Assembly: GCA_947172645.1 (NCBI GenBank)
Contig: CAMWBY010000004.1
Location: 1 to 64,000 of the forward strand
Reading direction: 5' to 3'
DNA from: an uncultured Lachnospiraceae bacterium
GTDB taxonomy: Bacteria; Bacillota; Clostridia; Lachnospirales; Lachnospiraceae
Length of the DNA: 64,000 nt
The notes under the pieces were generated by a model. The model saw only the letters and a list, made by a program, of their open reading frames with translations, was not told where the DNA came from and searched no databases. Within the stretch, counting starts at the first letter, position 1. Each line of letters opens with the position of its first letter. Position numbers and translations under genes: made by a program. Positions 26,499-35,286 of the stretch are shown in pieces.

Positions 26499-26533
26499 TG
26501 CGTCCGCATAACAATGGCGGGCGCGCTTTTTCT
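26499..26533 (+). terminator. Terminator after yesL
   Basis: GCGTCCGC (26500-26507) pairs with GCGGGCGC (26517-26524), with one G-U pair, and is followed by GCTTTTTCTT. It separates the transporter operon from the hybrid kinase. Confidence 0.65.
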
Positions 26534-26538
26534 TATAG

Positions 26539-26567
26539 GAAAGTTCTCGGACTATTCGAGTCCGCGA
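26539..26567. repeat. Dispersed intergenic repeat, copy 1
   Basis: A 29-base segment starting GAAAGTTCTCGGAC and ending AGTCCGCGA, with an internal CGGACT/AGTCCG hairpin (26548-26553 with 26559-26564) and flanking GGAAAG/CTTTCC arms. It matches 33090-33119 at about 24 of 30 positions. Confidence 0.55.
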
Positions 26568-26649
26568 CAAGCTTTCCTTATAAAAATGGAAAACCAGAGG
26601 CTTTTCGCTATGTAGAACTGGCACCGAAAGCTTTCAATTGTATATAATA

Positions 26650-26679
26650 TTGACATGAAAACAAAAGGAAAGATATAAT
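26650..26679 (+). promoter_or_regulatory. Sigma-A promoter of the hybrid kinase gene
   Basis: Perfect TTGACA (26650-26655) and perfect TATAAT (26674-26679) spaced by 18 bases, about 50 bases upstream of the kinase start. This is the strongest consensus promoter in the window. Confidence 0.8.
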
Positions 26680-26736
26680 AATTCCACAAAGTTTTTTTTC
26701 TACGGGCTGTGTCAGATAATGGAATGAGGAATAGGA

Positions 26737-29316
26737 ATGGAAAAACGTCAAACTGGGAAGAAGATGGATAAAGGTGTTTCTTTGCTTCTTTCTGTTATTT
26801 TAGTTTTCTGTATATTAGGGGGCGTAGTGTTTGCAGTATCGAGGAAGATATCCGTAGAGATGTCAGAGTCAGCGATACAGAATCTGAGTGAGAGCCTGGA
26901 TTTGATTAAGGCTACGATAGAGGCGATTTTAAATAAGGAAGCGGAGTACCAGAAGCTGATGGCGCAGGAAATTGCGCGGTCGGCAAATCCGGAAGAATAT
27001 ATCTATTCATATGACAAAAATAAGACGATGGTTAAGATATCGTTAATTCGTGAGGGGGAAACGGAAGGCGTATCCAGCACAGGGGAGGCGTTTACAGAGC
27101 AGGGCCTGGAGTTCTCATCCGATGCTTTGGTAAACGAACTGGAGGTTTCCCAATCATATATGAATTATATGGGGACATGGTCCTACACTATTAAATGCCC
27201 CGTTACGAAGGATGGACAAAATATTGCGTCGCTTTATGTGGAGTATACTTATGATTCATTGGACCAATCTCTCCCGGGAGGATTCTATAACAAGAAGGCG
27301 ATGCTTTATATTATGGATGCGGAGACAGAGCGGTTTGTTCTGAAACCCAAAGGCATGGGGGAACGGGATGCGGGGCATCTGAATCTGACGGATTTTTACC
27401 GTGCGAATGCTATAGAGGAGGAAGGACTACGGGAGGAAGTCACTGAATGCCTTCAAAATGGCAAGAACCTTATGTTTCATCACGACATCCGCGGAACCAA
27501 TTCGCTAAACTACATGTGGGCGGTGAACGGAGGTACGATATATCTGATTGGATATGTACCTGTCGAGGCGATTCAGCAGGAAGGAAAGACGGTGAACCAG
27601 AATATTCTGGTGGTAGTGGCTGTCATGTTGATTGCGTTTTTCCTGTGCTGCCTGATTTATTATTTCAATCAGCGGCAGCAGAACCGGATTCGGAAAGAGC
27701 AGGAGATTGAGAGGGAAATCCATAACAGGCAGTTGGCTGAGGCGCTGCAGGCGGCACAGATTGCAAACAATTCCAAGACCATGTTTCTCTCCAACATGTC
27801 TCATGATATCCGGACGCCCATGAACGCGGTAATCGGGTTTACAACGCTGCTTGCAAAGGATGCCGAGAATCCTGATAAAGTAAGAGAATATACGAAAAAA
27901 ATTATGGCTTCCGGCCAGCATTTGCTTAGCCTGATTAATGATATTCTGGATGTATCGAAGATTGAAAGCGGAAAAGTAGTGTTGAATGTGGAAGAGTTTA
28001 CTTTAAATGACTTGGTATCTTCCGTGGATGCGATTATCCGCCCTATGGCGAAGTCCAGGCAGCAGAAATTCCATGTTGAGGTGACAGGAATTACCCATGA
28101 ACATTTGATGGGGGATGAGACAAGAATTAATCAGGTATTGATTAATCTTTTATCGAATGCGGTGAAGTATACGCCGGAAGGCGGCAACATCTGGTTTCGG
28201 ATTATTGGACAGAAACAGCGTTCCTTGCAGTACGAGCATATCAGGATTGAGGTGGAAGATGACGGTTATGGAATGACGCCCGAATATCTGAAGACGATTT
28301 TCGATGCATTTACCAGAGCGGAGAACAGCACGACAAATAAGGTTCAGGGTACCGGGCTTGGCATGGCAATCACGAAGAACATTATAGAGCTGATGGGCGG
28401 AACAATCGATGTTTCCAGTGAGATAGACAAAGGAAGCCTTTTTAGGGTTGAGTTGGAGTGCCGGATACCGGAAGGACAGGCAGACAGGCGTTTCTGGGAG
28501 GAAAATAGTATTTCTTGTATTCTGGCAGTTGGCGGTCACAAGGAGACTTGTGAAAACATACAGGCACTCATGCAAAACGTGGGTGTAGAAGTGCATACGG
28601 CATATAGTATACAAGAGGCGTTAGAGCTGACAGAGAATAACAGCGAGACATCGGAAGGCTATCAGATTGTCCTGATGGATTGGGATACGTTAGACATGGA
28701 TGGCGTGAAGGCGGTTAAGAGGATGAGAGAAACCATGTCCGATACGGTTCCCGTATTGCTTTTGGCGTCTTATGACGTTGAGGATGTGGAAGCGGTTTTG
28801 CGCCTGGAAAATACGGGGCTGCTTTTCAAACCGTTTTTTGTCTCTGCGTTTAAGGAGAAAATTGTGGAGATGCAGGCGGGTATAGGGAAAGACAGCACGG
28901 AAGAGGCGGAAGAAGGAAGAAGCCTTGAAGGTATGTATTTCTTAGCTGCGGAGGACAATGAAATTAATGCGGAAATTCTGAGGGAGATATTGTCTATAGA
29001 GAGCGCTGACTGTGAGATTGTAGAGAATGGACAGTTAGCCGTAGAATGTTTTGCAGATTCAGAAGAAGGAAAGTTTGACGCAATTCTGATGGATGTCCAA
29101 ATGCCTGTCATGAACGGATACGATGCGACAAGGGCAATCCGCAAGTTACAACGCAAAGATGCTGCCAAGATACCGATTATCGCCATGACGGCGAATGCGT
29201 TTGCAGAGGATGAGAAGGAAGCTCTTGCTGCCGGGATGAATGTCCATCTTGCCAAACCGATTGATGTGGAGATGTTAAAACAAGTGATACGGCAGTATGT
29301 GCAAAGAAAGGAATAG
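26737..29316 (+). CDS. Hybrid sensor histidine kinase with two receiver domains
   Basis: An 859-residue membrane kinase. Order: first membrane segment about 14-34; extracellular sensor about 35-285; second membrane segment about 290-312; coiled linker; HisKA with NMSHDIRTPMNAVIGF (His356); HATPase with LINLLSNAVKYTPEGG and TGLGMAITKN; a first receiver near 590-710 that lacks the N-terminal acidic pair (ILAVGGHKET) although the Asp (LMDWDTLDMDG) and Lys (LFKPF) remain; and a full C-terminal receiver (AAEDNEINAEIL, LMDVQMPVMNG, LAKPID). There is no DNA-binding output, so its target is elsewhere. The binding lipoprotein 3 bases downstream is probably its co-receptor. Confidence 0.9.
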   Translation: MEKRQTGKKMDKGVSLLLSVILVFCILGGVVFAVSRKISVEMSESAIQNLSESLDLIKATIEAILNKEAEYQKLMAQEIARSANPEEYIYSYDKNKTMVKISLIREGETEGVSSTGEAFTEQGLEFSSDALVNELEVSQSYMNYMGTWSYTIKCPVTKDGQNIASLYVEYTYDSLDQSLPGGFYNKKAMLYIMDAETERFVLKPKGMGERDAGHLNLTDFYRANAIEEEGLREEVTECLQNGKNLMFHHDIRGTNSLNYMWAVNGGTIYLIGYVPVEAIQQEGKTVNQNILVVVAVMLIAFFLCCLIYYFNQRQQNRIRKEQEIEREIHNRQLAEALQAAQIANNSKTMFLSNMSHDIRTPMNAVIGFTTLLAKDAENPDKVREYTKKIMASGQHLLSLINDILDVSKIESGKVVLNVEEFTLNDLVSSVDAIIRPMAKSRQQKFHVEVTGITHEHLMGDETRINQVLINLLSNAVKYTPEGGNIWFRIIGQKQRSLQYEHIRIEVEDDGYGMTPEYLKTIFDAFTRAENSTTNKVQGTGLGMAITKNIIELMGGTIDVSSEIDKGSLFRVELECRIPEGQADRRFWEENSISCILAVGGHKETCENIQALMQNVGVEVHTAYSIQEALELTENNSETSEGYQIVLMDWDTLDMDGVKAVKRMRETMSDTVPVLLLASYDVEDVEAVLRLENTGLLFKPFFVSAFKEKIVEMQAGIGKDSTEEAEEGRSLEGMYFLAAEDNEINAEILREILSIESADCEIVENGQLAVECFADSEEGKFDAILMDVQMPVMNGYDATRAIRKLQRKDAAKIPIIAMTANAFAEDEKEALAAGMNVHLAKPIDVEMLKQVIRQYVQRKE

Positions 29317-29319
29317 GGC

Positions 29320-30642
29320 ATGGAAAGTAAAAGAAAGAATAACAGATTTCAATTAGCGGCGGCGTGCATGTCGGGAATTATGGTATTGGCATTAGCCGCT
29401 TGCGGGAATATAGAGGAACCGGGTAAAAATCTTATTACGGAGGAAGAAGCTACAAGTAAGATTGTAAATTTGTACAGCCCGATGGAGAAGACAATAGCGG
29501 GCATTGACAATGCCGCAAGAAGCGCAGCCGACCAGACGATCCTGATGGCGGAAGAAAAACTTGGCGTGAGAGTGGATTATATAACTTATACGGCGGAAAA
29601 CTATCAGGATAAAACATATGATGATGTAGCCCTTGACAGGGCGCGCAATGACATGGATGATATTTATCTGTTAAACCCGGACACAATCAGGATATTGGGC
29701 GAAGAAGGAAAGCTGATGGATTTATCTGGTCTTGAGAGTGCGAAGAACTTACGGGACGTGGTGAAGACAGCGAATATCATTGACGGAAAACTGGTGGCGA
29801 TTCCACAGGAAGTCGTGGCTTACGGGCTGTTCATTAATAAAGATATGTTTGACCAGTATCATTTGGAGCTGCCGGAGACGCCGGAAGAGTTTCTGGAATG
29901 TTGCAGAGTGTTTCAGGAGAATGGGATTGAGACGCCGGTTGGAGCTAACCGTTGGTGGCTGGAAACTTTTGTCCTTGCCCAGGCGTATGCAGATTTATAT
30001 AACGGTGGGAATACGGAAGCGGAGATTGCGGCATTAAACAATGGTGAAACTAGATACAGCGATTATATGCGTCCCGGTTTCGAATTCCTTCAGGAGATGA
30101 TTGATTGCGGATATATTGACGCCAAGAAAGCATATATAAGCGAGGCGATTGAAGGGGAAGGCGCAGACTTTATGGCGCAGAAGACGCCGATTGTTATGGC
30201 GTATTGGGGTGCGGCGAATACAGATACGGCTTATGGGAAGCCTGATTTTGAGATGGTTGTTATTGGATTCCCGACGCATCGCGGACAGATGCCGGTAATG
30301 CCTATGACGGGGTTTGCCGTCGGCGTGAATGCAGAACATGCGCAGGATGCAATGGATACCTTGAATGTGTTGGTTTCCGACGAGGCGCTTCAGGTGTATA
30401 CGGAAATTAACCGTGTCATTTCACCGTCCAAGAACGTTGAAGTGGAATGTATCCCCGCCTTAAAACCATTGAACGATAAGATTAAAGAGAATGTTTACGT
30501 TCTTGGCTCTAATGCCAGCATGAATGTAGAACAGTGGGGAAATACCTGTCTGATTGTACGTGAACTTTTAAATGGCGCCACGGTTGATGAGTGTATGGCG
30601 GAATTTGACAGGTTGCAAGAGGAAGCATTGAAGAGTGAATGA
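29320..30642 (+). CDS. Solute-binding lipoprotein without permease
   Basis: A 440-residue extracellular binding protein of the sugar-binding type with lipobox LAAC (Cys28). Only 3 bases separate it from the hybrid kinase stop, so the two are translated together, and no permease or ATPase follows; tRNAs come next. The fold looks intact (PLYGLFINKDMF-like central segment VVAYGLFINKDMF, and GFAVGVNAEHAQDAM in the C-terminal lobe). The arrangement suggests a ligand-binding sensor component for the kinase rather than a transport protein (inference). Confidence 0.85.
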   Translation: MESKRKNNRFQLAAACMSGIMVLALAACGNIEEPGKNLITEEEATSKIVNLYSPMEKTIAGIDNAARSAADQTILMAEEKLGVRVDYITYTAENYQDKTYDDVALDRARNDMDDIYLLNPDTIRILGEEGKLMDLSGLESAKNLRDVVKTANIIDGKLVAIPQEVVAYGLFINKDMFDQYHLELPETPEEFLECCRVFQENGIETPVGANRWWLETFVLAQAYADLYNGGNTEAEIAALNNGETRYSDYMRPGFEFLQEMIDCGYIDAKKAYISEAIEGEGADFMAQKTPIVMAYWGAANTDTAYGKPDFEMVVIGFPTHRGQMPVMPMTGFAVGVNAEHAQDAMDTLNVLVSDEALQVYTEINRVISPSKNVEVECIPALKPLNDKIKENVYVLGSNASMNVEQWGNTCLIVRELLNGATVDECMAEFDRLQEEALKSE

Positions 30643-30787
30643 CGTAGCTAATTCGTGCGCTATAAGGCGGAACCGCAGAATATACATTTTGGCTAATAAG
30701 ATTACTGATTGACCGGAGACGTATTACATGCTGTGTGTCCGCCCTATAGAATTGCTACAAAAAATCAAATAAAAAAATAAAAATCTC

Positions 30788-30816
30788 TTGTCAAATATAG
30801 AAAGGTATGATAAGAT
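30788..30816 (+). promoter_or_regulatory. Sigma-A promoter of the tRNA pair
   Basis: TTGTCA (30788-30793), 17-base spacer, TAAGAT (30811-30816), about 70 bases before tRNA-Glu. Confidence 0.65.
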
Positions 30817-30887
30817 AGACTCCGTTAGGTCATCACTTAGACGGTAGCAGCATATTATATAGTAGAAGCGCCGGGAAGAAAAGACGA

Positions 30888-30959
30888 GGCTCCATGGTCA
30901 AGCGGTTAAGACATCGCCCTTTCACGGCGGTAACACGGGTTCGATTCCCGTTGGAGTCA
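30888..30959 (+). tRNA. tRNA-Glu (TTC)
   Basis: A complete 72-base cloverleaf: acceptor GGCTCCA with TGGAGTC, anticodon loop CTTTCAC (anticodon TTC), T arm ACGGG-TTCGATT-CCCGT, discriminator A. CCA is not encoded. Confidence 0.97.
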
Positions 30960-30997
30960 TTTAGTTGTAAGACTAAAATTTATAGTTTCATATTTAT

Positions 30998-31068
30998 GGT
31001 GACTTAGCCAAGTGGTAAGGCCCCGGTCTGCAACACCGTTATCGCCGGTTCAAATCCGGCAGTCACCT
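30998..31068 (+). tRNA. tRNA-Cys (GCA)
   Basis: A complete 71-base cloverleaf: acceptor GGTGACT with AGTCACC, anticodon GCA in CGGTCTGCAACACCG, T arm GCCGG-TTCAAAT-CCGGC, and discriminator T as expected for tRNA-Cys. It lies 38 bases after tRNA-Glu in the same transcript. Confidence 0.97.
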
Positions 31069-31074
31069 CTTAGC

Positions 31075-31106
31075 AACCCCAGGAAGAAAGCTTCCTGGGG
31101 TTTTTT
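31075..31106 (+). terminator. Terminator of the tRNA-Glu/tRNA-Cys unit
   Basis: A 12-bp perfect stem AACCCCAGGAAG / CTTCCTGGGGTT with loop AAAG, followed by a run of T. Confidence 0.92.
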
Positions 31107-31248
31107 GCCCCTTTTTATCTGATTAAGGGATTCTTAAGACTTTTTAGAGGAGGCTTAGAGATTGTCTTGGTATCATATGGAGAACAAACCGCATAGGCAT
31201 GCAATAAGTATACTCAGGCGGAATACACAGAAAGAAAAGAGGTAAAAT

Positions 31249-31899
31249 ATGAAAAAGAAATTGGAAAAAATGGTGTTACTGATTGGAATAGTCGGCATGA
31301 TGGGGATTTCTGCATATGGGTGCGGAAAAGCAGAAGAATCCCCAGAGGGAGGCTTACAGGCGGAGACGGAAGAAGGGGAGCCGGAAAAGAAAGCAGACTT
31401 GGAAGATGATGCGGCATCAGAACAGGACATGGATGCATCCAAGACAACCCCTGAAACCGATACACAGAGCCAGGATACGTCAGGGACGTCTGAAAATACC
31501 GGAAAAGAGGAGGATGGAAATGGGACAGGTGCAGAGTCCGATAGCACGTCGTCTTCATGGGACAGCATAACGCCGGACTTGGAAGGGGATGTTAAGGAAA
31601 TAAGCGGAACACAGTTCACGGTGGTAGAAGCAGAACAGTCGGAACTAGATGACGGCGGGAAGATTATGGCATTACCGAGTGCGGAGGGGGATGATTCAGG
31701 TTTTAATAAAATGACGGTTACATATGACGACACGACTTTGTTCTCGGTGAAAACGATTTATGGCGGTGGAGCCAGTTGTGATGTGAAAGATGCATCGGTA
31801 TCTGATTTGGCTGAGGGCAAGTCGGTGGAAGTTTGGGGAGATACGCAAGACGGTGGGCTGAAAGCGACTCATATCCGTATTGTAAAGGTAGAAGGCTGA
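31249..31899 (+). CDS. Lipoprotein of unknown function
   Basis: A 216-residue protein, not recognised as a named family. It has a lipoprotein-type signal (Cys25 in SAYGCGK), then about 80 residues of low-complexity Glu/Asp/Ser/Thr-rich linker, then a small beta-rich domain of about 100 residues (GDVKEISGTQFTVVEAEQSE; KSVEVWGDTQDGGLKATHIR). The last part resembles the small DUF5666/OB-like domains of surface lipoproteins that test hydrophobic or metal ligands, but this is only a resemblance. Single gene with AGAAAAGAGG upstream and a possible terminator after it. Confidence 0.7.
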   Translation: MKKKLEKMVLLIGIVGMMGISAYGCGKAEESPEGGLQAETEEGEPEKKADLEDDAASEQDMDASKTTPETDTQSQDTSGTSENTGKEEDGNGTGAESDSTSSSWDSITPDLEGDVKEISGTQFTVVEAEQSELDDGGKIMALPSAEGDDSGFNKMTVTYDDTTLFSVKTIYGGGASCDVKDASVSDLAEGKSVEVWGDTQDGGLKATHIRIVKVEG

Positions 31900-31902
31900 A
31901 AA

Positions 31903-31957
31903 GAAACAGCCGTTTCTGGACTCTGACAAGGACAGGAGACAGGACGGCTGTTTTCTG
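31903..31957 (+). terminator. Possible terminator after the lipoprotein gene
   Basis: AACAGCCGT (31905-31913) pairs with ACGGCTGTT (31944-31952) and is followed by TTCTG. The loop of 30 bases is unusually long. Confidence 0.45.
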
Positions 31958-32099
31958 TCTGATTGGAAAACGGTTTTATGATTAAATTAAGAGAATTTTA
32001 AGATTTTATTGAGAAGGAATAAAGAAAGTGCTGCTATGATATAGACGGTATGGGAGAAAATTATGAAATACAGAAAAATGCTTATACGAGGTAAAGGGA

Positions 32100-33014
32100 A
32101 TGATTCAGGATGCAGTCAGATTACCGATAAACGGAACGGAGCAGTTTGTATCCATCCGCTCAGAGAAAGACTATGCGCCGCTTTTGCTCTATCTTCATGG
32201 AGGACCGGGGGATGCGGCGCTTCCTCTTGTTCTGAAATATAACCGGGAATTAGAAAAGCATTTCATTGTAGCTGTATGGGAACAGAGAGGTGCGGGGAAG
32301 TCCTATTATCCGTTTGCGGAGGATGAGCCGGTTACGATTGATACTTATTTGCAGGACATGCGCTGCCTTATCCGGTATCTGTTGGATAGGTTTGGACAAA
32401 GCGGCGTCTATCTGGTGGGGCATTCCTGGGGGACGGTGCTTGGGCTTAAGTTCATCCAGAAACATCCCGAATATGTGCATACATACATTGGCTGCGGACA
32501 GGTGGTGAATATGAGAAAATCCTGCCGTATAGCTTATGAATATGCCTGGGAAAACGCAAACAGGAAAGAAAGAAGCAGATTGGAAAGAGTGGACTGCACA
32601 TATACAGGTGAGAACTGGTATCGGCAACTGCTGTATGTGACCGGCTTGGTTGTGAAGTATAAGGGTTCTCTGTATGGCCAGAGTTCATATGCGAAGCTGT
32701 TTTCCCCCTTTTTGTTTGCGAAAGGTTACACAATCCCGGACTACATCCGGCGGCAAAAAGGCAGCGCACAGTCTGTAAAACGTCTATGGCAGGAGCTGAT
32801 GGAAGTAGATTTCGAAAAAATAACGGTGTATGATGTCCCGTTAATTTTTGTGGAGGGCAGGCATGATTATCATGTATCGTCCGCCTTGGTACAGGACTAT
32901 TATAAGAAGATATGCTCGTCTAAGCAGTTGGTTTGGTTCGAACGCTCCTGCCATTTCCCGCAGTGGAGTGAGAGCGCGAAGTTCCACCAGGTTATGTTTG
33001 ATGCGTTATCATGA
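32100..33014 (+). CDS. Alpha/beta hydrolase (prolyl aminopeptidase-like)
   Basis: A 304-residue cytoplasmic alpha/beta hydrolase. Seen: oxyanion-hole motif LLYLHGGPGDA, nucleophile Ser in LVGHSWGTVLG, catalytic Asp in FVEGRHDYHV and His in ERSCHFPQW, with a helical cap between about 140 and 225. HGGPG is the signature of the proline iminopeptidase group, but many members are general esterases. Single gene; the stop codon lies in the terminator stem at 33010. Confidence 0.8.
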   Translation: MIQDAVRLPINGTEQFVSIRSEKDYAPLLLYLHGGPGDAALPLVLKYNRELEKHFIVAVWEQRGAGKSYYPFAEDEPVTIDTYLQDMRCLIRYLLDRFGQSGVYLVGHSWGTVLGLKFIQKHPEYVHTYIGCGQVVNMRKSCRIAYEYAWENANRKERSRLERVDCTYTGENWYRQLLYVTGLVVKYKGSLYGQSSYAKLFSPFLFAKGYTIPDYIRRQKGSAQSVKRLWQELMEVDFEKITVYDVPLIFVEGRHDYHVSSALVQDYYKKICSSKQLVWFERSCHFPQWSESAKFHQVMFDALS

Positions 33015-33041
33015 GGCTGCCGCGACAGCCTCATGGTTTTG
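33010..33041 (+). terminator. Terminator overlapping the hydrolase stop
   Basis: ATGAGGCTG (33011-33019) pairs with CAGCCTCAT (33026-33034), followed by GGTTTTG. The hydrolase TGA is in the left arm. Confidence 0.7.
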
Positions 33042-33089
33042 TCTATAAAACGCCAACAAGAAAGTCTTTAGATGATTTTTATGCTATCA

Positions 33090-33119
33090 GAAAGTTTTCG
33101 GACATTTTCGAGTTTGCGA
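33090..33119. repeat. Dispersed intergenic repeat, copy 2
   Basis: GAAAGTTTTCGGAC followed by TTCGAGTTTGCGA, the second and more decayed copy of the element at 26539-26567. Both copies also have a CTTTTTCTTATA segment beside them, on opposite sides. Confidence 0.5.
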
Positions 33120-33152
33120 AGCAAATCCCGTAAACGAGCTATGCTCTTTTTC

Positions 33153-33770
33153 TTATACGGAAACGTTCAACGTAGGGGTATCGGATTGCGCCATCCTTTT
33201 TGCCGCGCCGGCGGATGAATAGAAGACAGGTTGTTCCGGCTTGACGCTGGAGGTACTGGATTGGCTGTTGTCGTTTGACTGGTTGAGTAAAGCCTGGTCC
33301 GCCGAACTGATTTCCACAGTATCCGCCGTCGGCTTATTTGATGTTTCAGAGGAGCCTTGTGTATTCGTATCCGTTCCTGAGACATTCAAGCCATTGTTGT
33401 TATTGGCATTGTCAGTTTTGGTCTGAACGCCGGTTTCCGGGGATATCTGCGTTGGAGCATGGTTTTCCTGTATCTTTGCAAGCGCTTCTTCCTGTGCCTG
33501 CTTGCGTTCTTCGCGGCGTTTTTCCAGTTCCTGTTCACGTTCCAGCTTTTCTTTTTCTTTATCTTCTTTCGCTTCCTCCTTCATACCTTCCTTGGCTTTG
33601 TCTTTATAATCATAAGCCCTGCCCTCGAAGTCGTTGACATATCCCATAGCGCGCTCCATGGTGGCGAGATCGCCTTTACGCTCTGCTTCTTTATATACGC
33701 GCAAGGGAACGTCGGTCATATTGATGTTTGTCCGTGCGCCGATTAAACCTTCCATTGTCTTTACATGCAT
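33153..33770 (-). CDS. Orphan coiled-coil protein with disordered tail
   Basis: A 205-residue protein not recognised as a named family. The start at 33770 follows GGAGGACTTCATT; the longer frame to 33821 has no ribosome site. Residues 1-55 (MEGLIGARTNINMTDVPLRV, ERAMGYVNDF) look folded and helical, 56-105 are a highly charged Lys/Glu coiled coil, and 106-205 are Asn/Ser/Thr/Gln-rich and probably disordered. There is no signal peptide or membrane segment. It stands alone between two differently oriented genes. The tail ends in a short hydrophobic segment (PTLNVSV). Confidence 0.75.
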   Translation of the reverse strand: MHVKTMEGLIGARTNINMTDVPLRVYKEAERKGDLATMERAMGYVNDFEGRAYDYKDKAKEGMKEEAKEDKEKEKLEREQELEKRREERKQAQEEALAKIQENHAPTQISPETGVQTKTDNANNNNGLNVSGTDTNTQGSSETSNKPTADTVEISSADQALLNQSNDNSQSSTSSVKPEQPVFYSSAGAAKRMAQSDTPTLNVSV

Positions 33771-33942
33771 AATGAAGTCCTCCTTTTTTGTAATATGTAC
33801 TCCCGCAATCCGGGAATACATTGTATATCGGCAGTGGAAATAGGTATGTTAGCATAATGTCTTATATAGGCCGATTGATGTTATGTGCGGGCGGAGGTTA
33901 CCTTGAACGCGTCGTGATTGAAGATAAATATTGTTTGAACAA

Positions 33943-35286
33943 TTACATAAAAGGCAGCAGGACAGAAATACGGAAAGCGTTTTCATTTACGTCTATGGAT
34001 AAAGTCCCGTTATATTTGTTTATGGTATCTTGAAGATTTTGCAGTCCGATACCGGGCTTTATGTCAGAAATAGTTGAGATATTTGTACTGTTTACAGTTT
34101 CTAAGAACAGGCATTTTTTGACCATATGCGCATGGATACGGATAAAACGGTTTGCGGATTCTTCCGTTTTGCCACAGGCTTCCAGGGCGTTATCGAGAAT
34201 GTTGCCAAACATGACGCAGAGGTCGAAGTCATCGACGGTGCATTCGGGCGGAATGCGGACGTCGCATTCCCACCGGATGCCGGAACGCATGGCCTGGTTG
34301 TGTTTATAGTAGAGGAGTGCGTCCACGATACCTTTTCCGGACATATCTTCAGGGTATTCCATACCGCCGGCTTGGGCCATTTTTTGCAGGTAAGAGGTCG
34401 CTTTATCCCATTCTTTATTGTCTATAAGGCGCTGCAGGCCAATCATGTGGTTCTTCATGTCGTGCCTGAGGCGTTCCAGGCTGTGGTACTGTTCTTCCAA
34501 CATTTGATAGAAGTTTACTTGGGAAAGGTACTGTTCTTTCTTCCTCTGTTCTGTGTCAATCCTGTCCATGCCAAATATGTAGGAACCTGCCGCGCACAGG
34601 CACAACACTGACAGGAGACAAATGCCTGCATGGCTGAAAATCTGGTTATAGTACAAATTGAGATAGTCTCCTCCACGTAACAGTATGCCGTGGCTTGCGC
34701 CGATTTCAAGCACATCCCATAGTATGATAACGCCGAAAAGAGGGGCGGATATCAGAAGATACCAACGGGGGATACGGCTTGAAAAAAAGCCGTCCATATG
34801 TCTGGACAAGTAAAGTATGGCGCATATGCTACAGGAATACATCATGCAGCAGACAAGGCATTCAAAGGCATAATCTGCCAAAGGAGATAGTTTTGTGCGC
34901 GTGACATGCAGAAAAAGTAATTCCATGCATGAAAACAAAGAGTTGATGAAAGGATGAAGCAGTTTGGTGACCGTGAGAAGAATAGCGGCCGCGGATACTT
35001 TTGCCGCCGCATGCCCTTGATAAAGCAATACCATCCATAACACAATCAGGATTTGCCAAAGCAGGGGAAAAAGATGTGCATAGAAGGAAGGGAGAATGCC
35101 GGAAAGCATAAGGGCATTGGCTGTAGGTAAAAGGACGGCGGCGGCACAGAAGAAAAGGAGACGTTTACTCAGGCTTTTGCCACAGGCAAAATGATATATG
35201 CAAAAACGGTGTAATGACCATATATGGCCTGCGCTGCATATCAAAAGAAGGAATAGATAAAAACAAAACATTGCTTGTTCGCTCAT
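33943..35286 (-). CDS. AgrC/VirS-like sensor kinase (GHKL)
   Basis: A 447-residue sensor with about six or seven N-terminal membrane segments (to about residue 220), a coiled linker, the phosphoacceptor block LERLRHDMKNHMIGL and a GHKL ATPase (MFGNILDNALEAC, PGIGLQNLQDTINKYNG). This layout is that of peptide-sensing kinases such as AgrC. The start at 35286 overlaps the stop of the upstream regulator gene in an ATGA; the longer frame to 35337 is unlikely. No AgrB or AgrD gene is found nearby. Confidence 0.88.
   Translation of the reverse strand: MSEQAMFCFYLFLLLICSAGHIWSLHRFCIYHFACGKSLSKRLLFFCAAAVLLPTANALMLSGILPSFYAHLFPLLWQILIVLWMVLLYQGHAAAKVSAAAILLTVTKLLHPFINSLFSCMELLFLHVTRTKLSPLADYAFECLVCCMMYSCSICAILYLSRHMDGFFSSRIPRWYLLISAPLFGVIILWDVLEIGASHGILLRGGDYLNLYYNQIFSHAGICLLSVLCLCAAGSYIFGMDRIDTEQRKKEQYLSQVNFYQMLEEQYHSLERLRHDMKNHMIGLQRLIDNKEWDKATSYLQKMAQAGGMEYPEDMSGKGIVDALLYYKHNQAMRSGIRWECDVRIPPECTVDDFDLCVMFGNILDNALEACGKTEESANRFIRIHAHMVKKCLFLETVNSTNISTISDIKPGIGLQNLQDTINKYNGTLSIDVNENAFRISVLLPFM

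Noticed and set aside
33822..33942. A possible AgrD-like signal peptide next to the Agr-like kinase
   Set aside because: The only short frame runs into the neighbouring gene, lacks a ribosome site and has no amphipathic leader plus Cys/Ser ring pattern.
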